A stretch of 64,000 bases of DNA from Candidatus Binatia bacterium (GCA_023150935.1 JAKLJW010000004.1:124001-188000), one strand, 5' to 3'; numbered from the stretch's first letter, positions 9,519 through 21,296 are shown. Notes: a model not told the origin generated them from the letters alone. Numbers and translations: made by a program.

Positions 9519-10946
9519 CTACTGGTTCATCGAGTCGAGGAACTCCTGATTGTCCTTGGTGTCCTGAATCTTGTCGATCAAGAACTCCATCGCCTCGACG
9601 GGGTTCAACTGCGACAACAGCTTGCGCAAAATCCAGACCCGGGCGAGCTTGTCCTTGCCCAGTAGGAGTTCTTCCTTCCGCGTCCCGGATCGGTTGATGT
9701 CGATCGCCGGGAAGATGCGTTTGTCGATCAGCCGGCGATCCAGATGGATCTCCATGTTGCCCGTGGCCTTGAACTCCTCGAAGATCACCTCGTCCATGCG
9801 GCTGCCGGTGTCGACCAGGGCAGTCCCCATGATGGTCAGGCTGCCGCCGTCCTCGATGTTGCGGGCGGCACCGAGGAACTTCTTGGGCTTGTGCAGGGCA
9901 TTGGAGTCCACGCCGCCGGAGAGGATCTTGCCGCTCGGCGGGACCACCGTGTTGTAGGCGCGCGCCAGCCGCGTGATGCTGTCGAGCAAGATCACCACAT
10001 CGCGCCCGTGCTCGACCAGCCGCTTGGCCTTTTCGATCACCATTTCGGCGACCTGCACGTGCCGGGTGGCCGGTTCGTCGAACGTCGAACTGATCACCTC
10101 GCCCTGCACCGAGCGCTGCATGTCGGTCACTTCCTCGGGCCGTTCGTCGATGAGCAGCACGATGAGGACGACTTCCTTGTGGTTGCGCGTGATGCCGTGG
10201 GCGATGTTCTGCAGCATCATCGTCTTGCCGGTACGCGGCGGGGCGACGATGAGCCCGCGGGTGCCTTTGCCGATGGGGGTGAACAGATCGATGAGCCTAG
10301 TCGTGTACTCCTCGGGATCGTGCTCCAGTCGCAACTGCTCGTTCGGGTAAAGCGGCGTCAGGTTGTCGAAGAGAATCTTGTCGCGCGCCTTCTCCGGCTC
10401 CTCGTAATTGATCTTCTCGACCTTGAGGAGCGCGAAGTACCGCTCGCCCTCCTTCGGGGGACGAATCTGGCCTTCGACGACATCGCCAGTGCGCAGATTG
10501 AACCGGCGAATCTGGCTGGGCGATATGTAGATGTCGTCCGGACCGGGAAGATAGTTGTAATCCGGTGCCCGGAGAAAACCGAAGCCGTCGGGCAAGATCT
10601 CCAACACGCCCTCGCCAAACACCGATCCGTTTTGCTCGGTCTGTGCGCCCAGGATCGCGAAGATCAACTCCTGCTTGCGCATGTTCGAGGCGCCCTCGAC
10701 GTTGAGGTCCTTGGCGATCTGCGCCAAATCGCCGATCTTCTTCTCTTTGAGAACCTTGAGGTTGAGGGAGCCTTCTTTGCCGGGCAAGACCGCAGAGGCC
10801 GCGTGACTCTCGACTTGATGAACCTCCGCCTTCACCGGGCGGACATCGGCGGTTTCTTCAGTGTCCGCGGAGCGCCGACGGCGCTCGACTCGATGCGCAC
10901 CTCCAGCGGCGGCTTGTTTGGTCCTCCCGACGGCTTCGTCGGCCAT
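9519..10946 (-). CDS. rho: Transcription termination factor Rho
   Basis: Hexameric RNA helicase ending untranslated transcripts. It has 475 residues: an N-terminal basic, low-complexity extension of about 55 residues, the Rho N domain, an RNA-binding cold-shock-like domain ([14 protein letters not shown]), then the ATPase with Walker [11 protein letters not shown] and the [13 protein letters not shown] loop. The long basic N-terminus is typical of high-GC lineages. Confidence 0.97.
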   Translation of the reverse strand: MADEAVGRTKQAAAGGAHRVERRRRSADTEETADVRPVKAEVHQVESHAASAVLPGKEGSLNLKVLKEKKIGDLAQIAKDLNVEGASNMRKQELIFAILGAQTEQNGSVFGEGVLEILPDGFGFLRAPDYNYLPGPDDIYISPSQIRRFNLRTGDVVEGQIRPPKEGERYFALLKVEKINYEEPEKARDKILFDNLTPLYPNEQLRLEHDPEEYTTRLIDLFTPIGKGTRGLIVAPPRTGKTMMLQNIAHGITRNHKEVVLIVLLIDERPEEVTDMQRSVQGEVISSTFDEPATRHVQVAEMVIEKAKRLVEHGRDVVILLDSITRLARAYNTVVPPSGKILSGGVDSNALHKPKKFLGAARNIEDGGSLTIMGTALVDTGSRMDEVIFEEFKATGNMEIHLDRRLIDKRIFPAIDINRSGTRKEELLLGKDKLARVWILRKLLSQLNPVEAMEFLIDKIQDTKDNQEFLDSMNQ

Positions 10947-11086
10947 GCGTGGTTCCCCTCTCTGGGCAGTTGGAGTGGTATGGGAGTGTTGGGCGCCGCG
11001 ATCGGCTCAGTCGACGCCGGCGCAAGAGGCGATGGTCGATATTACCGATGCGACGCGGCGGAACGTAGTTAATGCCCATACGGTTG

Positions 11087-12010
11087 TCAAGCCGACTTGC
11101 GCTTCAGCGTCTCGCGTAACCCCGCCATGTCCGCCGGCAGCGGCGCCCGGAACGCGACGGCGGCCCCAGTGCGCGGATGGCGAAACGCCAGCTGCTCGGC
11201 GTGCAACGCCTGACGGCCGGCCACGCTCGGCCGTCCGCCGTGGCCGTACAACTTGTCTCCCACGATCGGATGGCCGATGGCCGCGAGATGGACCCGCAAT
11301 TGGTGGGTTCGGCCGGTGTGCGGGAAGAGCCGCAGCAGCGTCACTCCGTCGATTCGTTCGAGGACCTCGAACTCCGTTACCGCTTCTCGTCCCGCCGGCC
11401 GCACCGCCATGCGCTTCCGCTCTACTGGATGGCGGCCGATGCGAGCGGCGATCGTGCCGCGGTCCTTGCGCACCCGTCCCCAGACGAACGCCACGTATTG
11501 CTTGGTCACCTTTCGCGCCCGGAACTGCGCCGCCAGGTCTGCCAGCGTGATCGCGTCCTTGGCGACCACGAGAACCCCCGAAGTGTCCTTGTCGAGTCGA
11601 TGGACGATGCCGGGGCGCGCCGGGTCGAGCCCCGGGCGCGGACCGTGCCAGTGGTTCAGCAGGGCGTTGACCACCGTCCCGCGCCAGTTCCCGGGCGCGG
11701 GATGCACCACCAACCCGGGGGGCTTGTCTATCACCAGGATCCAGTCGTCCTCGTAAAGGATGTCCAGGTCGATCGCCTCCGGTGCCGCTTCGGCTGGGGC
11801 GAGCTGGGCGGGCACGGCGACCACGCTAATCCGCTGCCCGACGCGCAGCAGCGTGCCGGCCTTCACGACCGCTTCGTCGACACGGACATGGCCGGCGGCG
11901 ATCAGGCGCTGCACCTGGGCCCGGGAACCCCAGCTGCCCCTGGCCGCGAGAAAACGATCCAGACGCTCTCCGGCAGCCGCCGCCTCGACAACGATTATCT
12001 GCGCGGTCAC
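11087..12010 (-). CDS. rluD: Pseudouridine synthase, RluA/RluD family
   Basis: Isomerises uridines in 23S rRNA helix 69 if it is a true RluD; the paralogue assignment is inferred. It has an N-terminal S4 RNA-binding domain (SRAQVQRLIAAGHVRV) and the catalytic motif HRLDKDTSGVLVVAK with the active Asp near residue 140, followed by RTHQLRVHLA. The length of 307 residues fits. The start is GTG, overlapping the ribF stop as GTGA, so the two are co-translated. Confidence 0.9.
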   Translation of the reverse strand: MTAQIIVVEAAAAGERLDRFLAARGSWGSRAQVQRLIAAGHVRVDEAVVKAGTLLRVGQRISVVAVPAQLAPAEAAPEAIDLDILYEDDWILVIDKPPGLVVHPAPGNWRGTVVNALLNHWHGPRPGLDPARPGIVHRLDKDTSGVLVVAKDAITLADLAAQFRARKVTKQYVAFVWGRVRKDRGTIAARIGRHPVERKRMAVRPAGREAVTEFEVLERIDGVTLLRLFPHTGRTHQLRVHLAAIGHPIVGDKLYGHGGRPSVAGRQALHAEQLAFRHPRTGAAVAFRAPLPADMAGLRETLKRKSA

Positions 12011-12942
12011 CGGGTTTTTGGGTTGGTCAGCAGGGCGCGCGCCGCGGCGACGTCGCGGGCGATCTGTTCGGCCAGCGCCGCCGGACTTGAAAAGCGCTGT
12101 TCACCCCGCAGTTGCTTGACGAAAGTGATATCGAGGCGCTGGCGGTACAGATCGCCGCGCCAATCGAGCAGATGGACCTCGAGGCTGCGCTTCATGTCCG
12201 CAAAGGTCGGTCGTACACCGATGTTGGCGACACCCAGGCGCTGCCCCGCGCCGGTGCGCACGCGCACCGCGTAAACTCCATCGGGCGGCAGTACGAGGCC
12301 CGGCACCCGCAGGTTGGCGGTCGGGAATCCGAGGCCGTGGCCGCGCGCCGCGCCATGAACGACGTGGCCGGCAACGCTGGGTGGACGCCCGAGGAGAAGC
12401 GCGGCACGTTCGAGGTCGCCGTGACCGATCGCGTGCCGAACCGCCGAGCTGCTCACCAGCATGCCGCCCGCTTCGACGGGTCCGACGATCTCCACGTCGA
12501 AACCGTATTGGACACCCCATTGGCGCAGCGAATCGCCGTGCCCCTCCCGGTTGTGACCGAAGTTCACACGGTGGCCTACGACCACGGCGCGGACGCCGAG
12601 GTTCTCGATCAGCAGTCGGCGAACGAAATCCTCGGCGGTTACGGCGGCAAACTCGCGGGTGAAGCGCTGGACGACGATGGCCTCGATGCCGAACTCTGCG
12701 ATCAGCTCGAGGCGAGCCCGCCAGTCGGTGATCAGGCGCGGCGCGCGCTCGGGTGTCAGCACTGCCGCGGGGTGTGGACGGAACGTGATGACGATCGGGT
12801 CGCCGTCGAGTGCACGGGCGCGGGTCACCAGCCGCCGGAGGATCTCCTGATGGCCACGGTGCACGCCGTCGAAATTGCCGAGGGTGAGCACCGGCGCCCG
12901 GAACCGACGACCGATTCGCTCGAGGTGGCGCAGAATCGTCAT
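12007..12942 (-). CDS. ribF: Bifunctional riboflavin kinase / FAD synthetase
   Basis: Makes FMN and then FAD from riboflavin. The N-terminal adenylyltransferase has LGNFDGVHRGHQ and SSSAVRHAI. The C-terminal flavokinase has GHGLGFPTANLRV and the Glu of SLEVHLLDW. It has 311 residues, standard for the bacterial fusion enzyme. It is coupled to the pseudouridine synthase gene by a four-base overlap. Confidence 0.96.
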   Translation of the reverse strand: MTILRHLERIGRRFRAPVLTLGNFDGVHRGHQEILRRLVTRARALDGDPIVITFRPHPAAVLTPERAPRLITDWRARLELIAEFGIEAIVVQRFTREFAAVTAEDFVRRLLIENLGVRAVVVGHRVNFGHNREGHGDSLRQWGVQYGFDVEIVGPVEAGGMLVSSSAVRHAIGHGDLERAALLLGRPPSVAGHVVHGAARGHGLGFPTANLRVPGLVLPPDGVYAVRVRTGAGQRLGVANIGVRPTFADMKRSLEVHLLDWRGDLYRQRLDITFVKQLRGEQRFSSPAALAEQIARDVAAARALLTNPKTR

Positions 12943-12981
12943 GACGTGCGACCGGCCTGGCGCCGCGGCCCGCGCCGCGCG

Positions 12982-13788
12982 TCAATCGCCGAGGGCCTGC
13001 AACTTGCGCCGCGCCTGCTCGGCTTCCGGCGCCGAACCGTGCTGGCTGATCAGTTTCTGGAGCACCAGGCGGGCGTCTATCTTGTCGCCCGAATCCGCAA
13101 ACGCGTCCGCCATCAGCAGCAGGGCTGCCGGCACGCGATCGCCCTTCGGATACTTCAAGACCAGGTCGTTCAGTTCGATGATGGCGCGGCTGTAATCGCG
13201 CTGAGAGTAGTAACAGGAACCTATCCAGTATTGAGCGTTGTCGGCGATCGCGTTCTTCGGATTGCGCCGGATGAGGTCGCGCAGCTTCGGCACCGCCTGG
13301 TTGCAGCGCCGCTCCCGCACCAGCCCGAGCGCCTCCCGATACTCGTTCTCGACCTGGCCCTCGGGCAGCGCGGCCTCCTCCCGGTTCAACGCGGCATCCA
13401 TTCCGGAAGCCTGTATCGGCGTCGGTTCCGGCGTCGCCGCCTCGGCCCCCGGCGGGGTCTCGTTCGCGAGCGGCGTCTCCGTGGCGGTCGGCGTCGGTGG
13501 GATCACGCCCCGCCGGTCTTCGAGCGCCGTGACGCGTGCGTCAAGGGAGTTCATGCGCTGCAGGACGGTGCCGGACGGCGCCCCACTACCCGCCCGGCCG
13601 CCTCCCATATCGCCGCGGAGGATTTCCATGCGCCGGCGCAAGCCGTCGATGGCGACCTGCTGATCCGCAACCAGCGCCCGGGTTTCGCGCAACTCTTGCT
13701 TGATCTGAAGGTAATCGGCGCGCGTAGCGCAGCCCACCGCAGCCAGCGGTAGCAAGACGACCCACAGCAGCCGGCGACGAGAAATCAC
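12982..13788 (-). CDS. cpoB: Tol-Pal associated TPR protein CpoB/YbgF-like
   Basis: Periplasmic coordinator of peptidoglycan synthesis and outer-membrane constriction in the Tol system. A hydrophobic leader ends in AAVGC, so it may be lipid-anchored, unlike E. coli CpoB. A coiled-coil segment (LRETRALVADQQVAIDGLRR) is followed by a Pro/Thr-rich linker and C-terminal TPR repeats (NAQYWIGSCYYSQRDYSRAI). GTG 13788 was chosen, 5 bases after the pal stop; a longer frame upstream is antisense noise across pal. Confidence 0.88.
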   Translation of the reverse strand: MISRRRLLWVVLLPLAAVGCATRADYLQIKQELRETRALVADQQVAIDGLRRRMEILRGDMGGGRAGSGAPSGTVLQRMNSLDARVTALEDRRGVIPPTPTATETPLANETPPGAEAATPEPTPIQASGMDAALNREEAALPEGQVENEYREALGLVRERRCNQAVPKLRDLIRRNPKNAIADNAQYWIGSCYYSQRDYSRAIIELNDLVLKYPKGDRVPAALLLMADAFADSGDKIDARLVLQKLISQHGSAPEAEQARRKLQALGD

Positions 13789-13792
13789 GCGT

Positions 13793-14314
13793 TCACTGGT
13801 TGAGGACCACGAAGTGGCAACGCCGGTTCTCCGCCCAGCACTCCTCGGTGTGCTCGCGGCACAGCGGTAGCTCCTCGCCATAGCTGATCGTGCCGAGGCG
13901 GTCCGCAGCGATGCCAAGTGTAACCAAATAGTCCTTCGCCGACCTGGCGCGTTTGGCGCCAAGAGCGAGGTTGTATTCGACCGTGCCACGCTCGTCGCAA
14001 TGCCCTTCGATTTCCACACGCGATTTCGGGTGATCCTTGAGCCACTCCGCACTACCACGGAGCACGCTGCGGGCGTCATCGTCAAGCTCGTACGAGTCGA
14101 AAGCGAAGTTGATGTCCTTGAGAGGACCTTCCTCGGCACCGAGGTCTTCGCCTTCCTTGAAGCGTTCCAAGCTTCCGCCCGGTGTCACACCTTCTTCGCT
14201 TATGCCGGTGCCCGTACCTTCGTCGCCGGCGCCCTTCTTCTTGCTCGAACAACCGGCGCTGCCGGCGATCAGTACCACGGCGACCAGCGCCACCGATACC
14301 AGCCGCTCAAACAT
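13793..14314 (-). CDS. pal: Peptidoglycan-associated lipoprotein Pal
   Basis: Outer-membrane lipoprotein that anchors the outer membrane to peptidoglycan. Signal peptide with lipobox GSAGC near residue 22, a short acidic linker, then an OmpA-like domain (residues 65-173) with the diaminopimelate-binding pattern EGHCDERGTVEYNLALG. Sits between tolB and cpoB as in the conserved cluster. Confidence 0.96.
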   Translation of the reverse strand: MFERLVSVALVAVVLIAGSAGCSSKKKGAGDEGTGTGISEEGVTPGGSLERFKEGEDLGAEEGPLKDINFAFDSYELDDDARSVLRGSAEWLKDHPKSRVEIEGHCDERGTVEYNLALGAKRARSAKDYLVTLGIAADRLGTISYGEELPLCREHTEECWAENRRCHFVVLNQ

Positions 14315-14338
14315 ACTCCTCCTCCCTAGGCCCGCCGA

Positions 14339-15664
14339 TCAATCGAGCCACCCCGACCAGGCGGGGGAGCTATCATCTCCCCCCCCATCAGTCAATTGAA
14401 CCTGGGTCGCGCCCGACTCGTCGGTTGCAAACAGCTTCTTGCTACCCGTGCGCGACGAGCTGAAAACCAGGTAGCGCCCGTCCGGCGACCAACTCGGGTC
14501 CTCGTTGTTGCCGCTTCCCCGCGTCAGCTGTCGCGGGTCAGTGCCTTCCGGAGTCACCGTAAACACGTTGAACTCCCCACCGCCGCGGTTGACGTAGGCG
14601 ATGCGATCCCCCTTTGGAGACCACGCCGGCGAGGTGTTGTAATTGCCGCTGTGGGTAATGCGGCGCGGTTCGCCACCGTCGGCATTGACGATGTAGATTT
14701 GTGGTCCACCGCTGCGGTTCGAGCAGAAGGCCAGTCGCCGCCCGTCCGGAGACCAGGTCGGCGATACGTCGATGCCCCAGTGGCTGGTTACGCGGCGCAG
14801 CAACTGACCGTCCGCACTGAGGACGGCGATCTCGACGTTGCCCTCGTCCTCGATCGCAACCGCGATGCGGGAGCCGTCCGGGGACACCTGACCGCCGAGG
14901 TTCAGACCACGTCGGTTCGACACCATGGTTTCACGGCCGCTGCGCAAATCGAGCCGGAACAGATCGGGGTTGCCCCGCCGGTACCCCGTGAAGAGGAGAC
15001 CCTGCGCCGCATCGGTCCACGCAGGGGACACATGGATCGTCCGGCCGCGGGTGACCTGGCGGACGTCGCCGCCGTCGGGGCTCATGACGTAGATCTCCTT
15101 GAACCGCCCGCCGCGCGTCGAGACAAAGGCGAGACGCGAATCGAAGGGGCCCCGCTCGCCTGTAAACACCGTGAGTATCTCGTCGGCAAAGCGGTTGGCG
15201 ATGCGGCGCACGTCGCTGCGGCTCCCCCCGTAACGCCGCCCGACCAGCAAGCGGCGTTGCATGACGTCGAACAGGCGAACCTCGATCGTTACCCGGTCGC
15301 CCTCGACGCTACACGCGCCCTTGACCAGAGCCAACGCGCCGAGCACGGACCAACTGCCGAAGTCGATCGAGTCCTCTGTATGGCCGGAGGTTTCCGCTTT
15401 CTCGATGAACGTCGATTTGTCGAGGACCTTGAACAGGCCGGCGATGACCATATCGCGTTCGAGGACCTCGGCAAATGTCCTGGCGGCGTCGCGTGCGGCC
15501 GTACCCCCGGCGAGCGGCTTTAGAGGCGCCACGGCGATCGGGTAACTGCGCGACCCCGGCCCGAAGATGGTGCCGCGCACCTGTGCCGTAGCGCTACCGG
15601 CACCGGCCAGTGTAACCGCGGCGATCGAACCCGCCAGGACCCATCTTCGTGTCATGCCATGCAT
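14339..15664 (-). CDS. tolB: Tol-Pal system beta-propeller protein TolB
   Basis: Periplasmic protein linking Pal and TolA. An N-terminal signal peptide with a twin-Arg start (MTRRWVLAGSI) is followed by a TolB N domain and a C-terminal propeller of repeated units such as SPDGRRLAFCSNRSG, SPKGDRIAYVNRGG and SPDGRYLVFSSSRTG. I chose ATG 15664 (or 15655); a longer upstream frame runs into tolA. About 441 residues, as expected. Confidence 0.95.
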   Translation of the reverse strand: MHGMTRRWVLAGSIAAVTLAGAGSATAQVRGTIFGPGSRSYPIAVAPLKPLAGGTAARDAARTFAEVLERDMVIAGLFKVLDKSTFIEKAETSGHTEDSIDFGSWSVLGALALVKGACSVEGDRVTIEVRLFDVMQRRLLVGRRYGGSRSDVRRIANRFADEILTVFTGERGPFDSRLAFVSTRGGRFKEIYVMSPDGGDVRQVTRGRTIHVSPAWTDAAQGLLFTGYRRGNPDLFRLDLRSGRETMVSNRRGLNLGGQVSPDGSRIAVAIEDEGNVEIAVLSADGQLLRRVTSHWGIDVSPTWSPDGRRLAFCSNRSGGPQIYIVNADGGEPRRITHSGNYNTSPAWSPKGDRIAYVNRGGGEFNVFTVTPEGTDPRQLTRGSGNNEDPSWSPDGRYLVFSSSRTGSKKLFATDESGATQVQLTDGGGDDSSPAWSGWLD

Positions 15665-15735
15665 CGTTACGTACCTTCGCGGTTCGCTCTCCGAGGTGCG
15701 CGTTGCGCGCTCTTCTGGACTTGCCGGGACCATTT

Positions 15736-17052
15736 TCACATCTGCAGGGATTCGGGCGTGAACGTGTACTCGACGTCGCTGAACTCCTGGCGATACTGTT
15801 CCGGCGGTGGCGGCAGCGGATTCAGCGCCCGTACGGCGCGTTCCACCGACGAGTCGTAGCCCGGGTCGCCGCTGCCCTTGACGATGCGAATGTCGACCAC
15901 CTCGCCGGTCGCCGTAATCGAGAACCGTATTACGGTCTCCCGGCCCCTGTCGGTCCCCGCCCACGCCCAGTTCTGCTTGATGCGCGCCTCCAGTTGATTG
16001 CGGTACATCAGGTACTCGATCCCCATCGCGCTACCGCCCGTGCCTTCCCCCGGACCTATGGAGGCGGGTCCGCCCGGGGCGTCGCCCGGCCGGCTGGCGG
16101 CGCCGGCGCCGCGCTCGCCCATTCGTTGCTCGACCCGTCGCACTGCCGCCGCGATCCGGTCGTCGAGCGCCGCCCCGTCGCCGGCTTCCCGCGCTGACGC
16201 AGAAACCGCGCCGGCGGCGGTGGCCGGAGTGGGTCTGGCTGCCGCCACCGGCTTGGGTTCGACAGCGGCGGGCGCCGGCTTGGCAACCACGGCCGCTTGC
16301 GAAGGCTCGGGCTTCTTCTGCGGTTCAGGTTTGCCGGCTTTCTTGACTTCCACGGGCATGGTTTCTTTCGTCTTCGCCTCGGCCTTCTTCTCGGGCGTAT
16401 CCTTTCCGACGGGCTTCGCCGGTTCGGCTCGGGCGGCCGGCGGTGACGGCTTGGTCGCGGGTGCCGGGGGCTTCGCCTCGGCGGGCTTGGCCTTGAGGGC
16501 CATCGCCCGGGGATCGTCCGGCGGCTGCGGCTTTAACTCGGGCTGCCTCGGTGGCGCAGGCCTAGGCTCAGGCTTAGCCTCGGGCTTCGTTTGCGCCCTG
16601 GGCTCGGGCTTAACTTCAGGCTTGGGCTCAGGCTGAGGTTCGGGCTTGGCCTCCGGCTTGGGCTCGGGTTGCCGGGGTGCTGCCGGGGGCGGTTGCTCCG
16701 CCTTTGCTACGGGCGCTGGTTGCTCCACCTTCGGCGGTTCTTGCGCGCGGGGGGGGTCTGGTGGCGGCGCCGGTTTCGCGGCCGGCGCGGGGGCCGGCGC
16801 CGCGGCGACGAGCGGCGGTGCCGCCACACGGCCTTTGCCGCCGGAAACGAGGTTGGTGCCGCCAACTTTGTTCGGGGCCACCAGGTCGACGGTATACGAG
16901 CGCATTTGCGGCGGTGGCCGTAACAGGGCGCCGGGCACGAGCAGCATGCCGGCAACGGCCAACAAGTGCATGGTCGCCGAGAGCGCCACCCATGACCACA
17001 GGTTCCGATCGAATTCGGGTTCGTTGACGATTATCGGTGGGGCGTCGGTCAT
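15736..17052 (-). CDS. tolA: TolA-like TonB-family energy transducer
   Basis: Spans the periplasm, coupling TolQR proton flow to Pal/TolB. A transmembrane anchor (around residues 20-42) is followed by a very long Pro/Glu/Lys/Ala-rich stalk (residues 70-290) containing PEPKPE-type repeats, then a C-terminal TonB-like domain (IKQNWAWAGTDRGRETVIRF). The C-terminus resembles TonB more than E. coli TolA domain III, which is usual outside Gammaproteobacteria. Its position beside tolR and tolB supports TolA function. Confidence 0.9.
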   Translation of the reverse strand: MTDAPPIIVNEPEFDRNLWSWVALSATMHLLAVAGMLLVPGALLRPPPQMRSYTVDLVAPNKVGGTNLVSGGKGRVAAPPLVAAAPAPAPAAKPAPPPDPPRAQEPPKVEQPAPVAKAEQPPPAAPRQPEPKPEAKPEPQPEPKPEVKPEPRAQTKPEAKPEPRPAPPRQPELKPQPPDDPRAMALKAKPAEAKPPAPATKPSPPAARAEPAKPVGKDTPEKKAEAKTKETMPVEVKKAGKPEPQKKPEPSQAAVVAKPAPAAVEPKPVAAARPTPATAAGAVSASAREAGDGAALDDRIAAAVRRVEQRMGERGAGAASRPGDAPGGPASIGPGEGTGGSAMGIEYLMYRNQLEARIKQNWAWAGTDRGRETVIRFSITATGEVVDIRIVKGSGDPGYDSSVERAVRALNPLPPPPEQYRQEFSDVEYTFTPESLQM

Positions 17053-17086
17053 CGGTGCAGCCTGCGACAGGCAAGGCGTCGCCTCG

Positions 17087-17500
<414 letters not shown>

Positions 17501-17573
17501 CGTCAGCGTCCATCCCCGAAACCGATCTCCACGCCCCCCACCACCCCCCGGGCCACCACGCTCATCGAGGCCC

Positions 17574-18311
17574 TCATTTCAGAAAATGCCTCTCCGCAAT
17601 GTTCAGGAACTCCGAGGCGAAATTCTCCATTTCGGCCGAAAGCACGCGAATCTGGCGGGCGAAGTGGTTGTACGCCATGACGGCGGGGATGGCGGCGACG
17701 AGGCCGGTTGCCGTGGCCACCAGCGCTTCGGCGATGCCGGGGGCCACGGCTTGAATGCTCGATGACTGCGTTACACTGAGGCCGCGAAAGGCGTTCATGA
17801 TGCCCCAGACGGTCCCGAACAACCCGATGAACGGCGCCGCGCTGGCGGTGGTGGCGAGGAAAGTCAGCGACTTCTCGAGCCGCGTGATCTCTTGCCTTGC
17901 GGCCCGTTTCATTGCGCGCTCGACGTTGTCGACACCGCCCAGTTCCGTCGTAAGTGCCGGCTCGCCGGCGGCCGGCGGGCGCTTGGCCCGGGTTAGCCGC
18001 ACGAGTTCCTGATACCCGGCGCGGAACACCTGTGCCACCGGGCTCTGTTTGTAATCCTGGCTGGCCGTGTGAATGCTGGTGAGGTTCTTCGTGTCCCAGA
18101 AGACCTCTAAGAACCGCTCCGACTGACGCTGGGCGACGCGAATCTGGCGAAACTTGTAGAACACGATCGCCCAACTGAGGACGGAGAACAGGATCAAGAT
18201 GTAAAGGACGCCCTGGACCACCGGTCCGGAGCCATACACCATGTGCAGCAGACCTTCCGGTTGTACGCCGGTGACCTGCGCAAGCGCCGCGGGCACTATC
18301 CCCACCCCCAT
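17574..18311 (-). CDS. tolQ: TolQ/ExbB-family proton channel protein
   Basis: A 245-residue inner-membrane protein with three helices: about residues 22-45, then the pair LATTASAAPFIGLFGTVWGI and TGLVAAIPAVMAYNHF. First gene of the tol cluster, transcribed leftward. The conserved channel Thr residues are present in the second and third helices. Confidence 0.94.
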   Translation of the reverse strand: MGVGIVPAALAQVTGVQPEGLLHMVYGSGPVVQGVLYILILFSVLSWAIVFYKFRQIRVAQRQSERFLEVFWDTKNLTSIHTASQDYKQSPVAQVFRAGYQELVRLTRAKRPPAAGEPALTTELGGVDNVERAMKRAARQEITRLEKSLTFLATTASAAPFIGLFGTVWGIMNAFRGLSVTQSSSIQAVAPGIAEALVATATGLVAAIPAVMAYNHFARQIRVLSAEMENFASEFLNIAERHFLK

Positions 18312-18675
18312 TCAGCCAACCCTCATCGCCAACCCGGCTCGCGTTGACGAGCCTGCCCTCGGCACCCATGGTGCCGGACACCGCGGAGACATCGTCCGAT
18401 CCTGACGGCGGACGTCGCACTCTATTCGGTCGCCCGCACCCTGCATGTGGCGGTTCGAACGTCCCGGCGGATGTGCGAGCAGGCTAATATGCCCCCTCCG
18501 CCGAGTCAACGCGACCGCCGCCCGCCACCTTGACGGCCCGTCGGATTTCGTGGTTTACGAAGGCCGGTTTTCAGCCGCGACAGGCGCATGAACACCGTGA
18601 CACGTACGGCGTAAGCGCATCCGCTTCTCGACCGTCGACTTCCGACCGCCGACCGACTCGTTCAGAGACCCCGCC
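18312..18675. other. Divergent intergenic region between tolQ and pgk
   Basis: This 364-bp gap must hold promoters for the leftward tol cluster and the rightward glycolytic cluster. A TTGACG at 18530-18535 with a weak TTTACG about 18 bases later could serve pgk. No convincing gene, repeat or riboswitch was seen; open frames here are antisense or short. Confidence 0.4.
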
Positions 18676-19845
<1,170 letters not shown>

Positions 19846-19997
19846 ACGGCGAATCGAGCCGGCCGGGCAATTCGAAGAGTTGACAGCAGGAAAGCCAATC
19901 GCTTTCACGACGGCTGGGTCCGTCCGCCTTCGGACCTGGGACTTGGGACCGTGAACTCGGGACTCATGACTGACGGTAAATATCGGACCGAAAGGCC

Positions 19998-20768
19998 ATG
20001 TCGATGACTCCACAGCGTACGCCCCTGATTGCCGGCAACTGGAAGATGCATTGCACGCGTGCCGAGGCGGAGGCGCTGGTAACGGGCCTCAAGGTGTCGG
20101 TCGCCGAGGTTGCCGACCGCGAGGTGCTGGTGGCGCCACCTTTCACGGCGCTCGCCGCGGCGGCACGGGCGGCGCAGGGGAGCGCGATCCTGTTGGGGGC
20201 GCAGGACATGCACTGGGAGCCGAAGGGAGCGTATACCGGCGCGGTGGCGCCGGGGATGTTGAAGGAGGTCGGTTGCACGCACGTCATTATCGGGCACTCC
20301 GAGCGGCGGCAGTTCTTTGCCGAGACGAACGAGACCGTCAACCGCAAGGTGGAGGCGGCGTTTGTGCATGGGTTGGTGCCGATCATGTGTGTGGGCGAGT
20401 TGCTGGCGGAGCGCGAAGCCGGGGAGACGATGGCGGTGTTGGACAGACAGCTTCGAAATGGCTTGAAGGGCCGGGACGCGGTTGATATCCAACGACTTGT
20501 CGTTGCGTACGAGCCGGTGTGGGCGATCGGTACCGGGAAGGTGGCGACTCCCGAGCAGGCGCAAGAGGCGCATGCTTACATTCGCCAGGTGGTGCAGGAG
20601 ATGTTCGGCCACGCCGCGAGTGTCGGATGCCGGATCTTGTACGGTGGCAGTGTGAAGCCTGACAACGTTGACGAGTTGATGGGCGAGCAGGACATCGACG
20701 GGGCGCTGGTGGGGGGTGCGAGTTTGCAGGTAGAGTCATTCGCCCGCATTGCGCGGTTCGAGGCGTGA
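19998..20768 (+). CDS. tpiA: Triosephosphate isomerase
   Basis: Interconverts dihydroxyacetone phosphate and glyceraldehyde 3-phosphate. It has 256 residues with IAGNWKMH (catalytic Lys), GHSERRQ (catalytic His) and AYEPVWAIGTGK (catalytic Glu). Separated from pgk by 152 bp containing no visible gene, and followed 7 bp later by secG. Confidence 0.97.
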   Translation: MSMTPQRTPLIAGNWKMHCTRAEAEALVTGLKVSVAEVADREVLVAPPFTALAAAARAAQGSAILLGAQDMHWEPKGAYTGAVAPGMLKEVGCTHVIIGHSERRQFFAETNETVNRKVEAAFVHGLVPIMCVGELLAEREAGETMAVLDRQLRNGLKGRDAVDIQRLVVAYEPVWAIGTGKVATPEQAQEAHAYIRQVVQEMFGHAASVGCRILYGGSVKPDNVDELMGEQDIDGALVGGASLQVESFARIARFEA

Positions 20769-20775
20769 GGTTCTG

Positions 20776-21261
20776 ATGTATATCGTTGCGATTGTCGTAC
20801 ACATCGTCACCTGTCTGCTGTTGATTGGCGTGGTGCTGTTGCAGCAGGGCAAGGGTGCGGACATGGGGGCGGTGTTCGGGGGCAGCAGCTCGACGATTTT
20901 CGGCAGCAGCGGGGCGGGCAACTTCCTGACCCGGCTAACGACGGGGCTGGCGGTGGTGTTCATGTTGACGTCGCTGACGTTGACCTACTCGTCGGCGCGC
21001 AGTGTATCGTCGAGCGTGTTCGATGGCGGCCCCCTGGGCGAGCCGCCTCCCCTTGCCGAGCAGGCGGCGCAACCGGGCGCCGAAGGCGGCCAGCCCGCCG
21101 AAGCCAACCCGGCACCGGACCAGCCTGCCGAAGCCAACCCGGCGAAGGTGCCGGCACCGGCTCCCGAGGCGAAGGTGGAGGTGACGGTCGACCAGCCGGT
21201 GGTGGTTGCGCCGGCCGAGCCGGGGCAGGGCGGGGCAGCGCCGCCCGAGACGCAGAAGTAG
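20776..21261 (+). CDS. secG: Protein translocase subunit SecG
   Basis: Auxiliary subunit of the SecYEG channel. Two transmembrane helices flank the conserved LLQQGKGADMGAVFGG segment (residues 22-37). The 161-residue protein has a Pro/Ala/Glu-rich C-terminal tail of about 80 residues containing a direct repeat (QPAEANPA), longer than in E. coli. ATG 20776 was chosen from the GAGG-spaced start and family N-terminus. Confidence 0.92.
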   Translation: MYIVAIVVHIVTCLLLIGVVLLQQGKGADMGAVFGGSSSTIFGSSGAGNFLTRLTTGLAVVFMLTSLTLTYSSARSVSSSVFDGGPLGEPPPLAEQAAQPGAEGGQPAEANPAPDQPAEANPAKVPAPAPEAKVEVTVDQPVVVAPAEPGQGGAAPPETQK

Positions 21262-21296
21262 GGGTCGGCGGCGAGCGGCGAGTCCGTGTTTCACAT

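Noticed and set aside
12112-13752. A 546-codon open frame on the plus strand
   Set aside because: It is antisense to ribF and cpoB, both clearly recognisable. The translation has no recognisable domain.
16500-16740. Low-complexity repeat in the tolA region as a mobile or tandem-repeat element
   Set aside because: It encodes the Pro/Glu/Lys stalk expected in TolA-like proteins and stays in frame.
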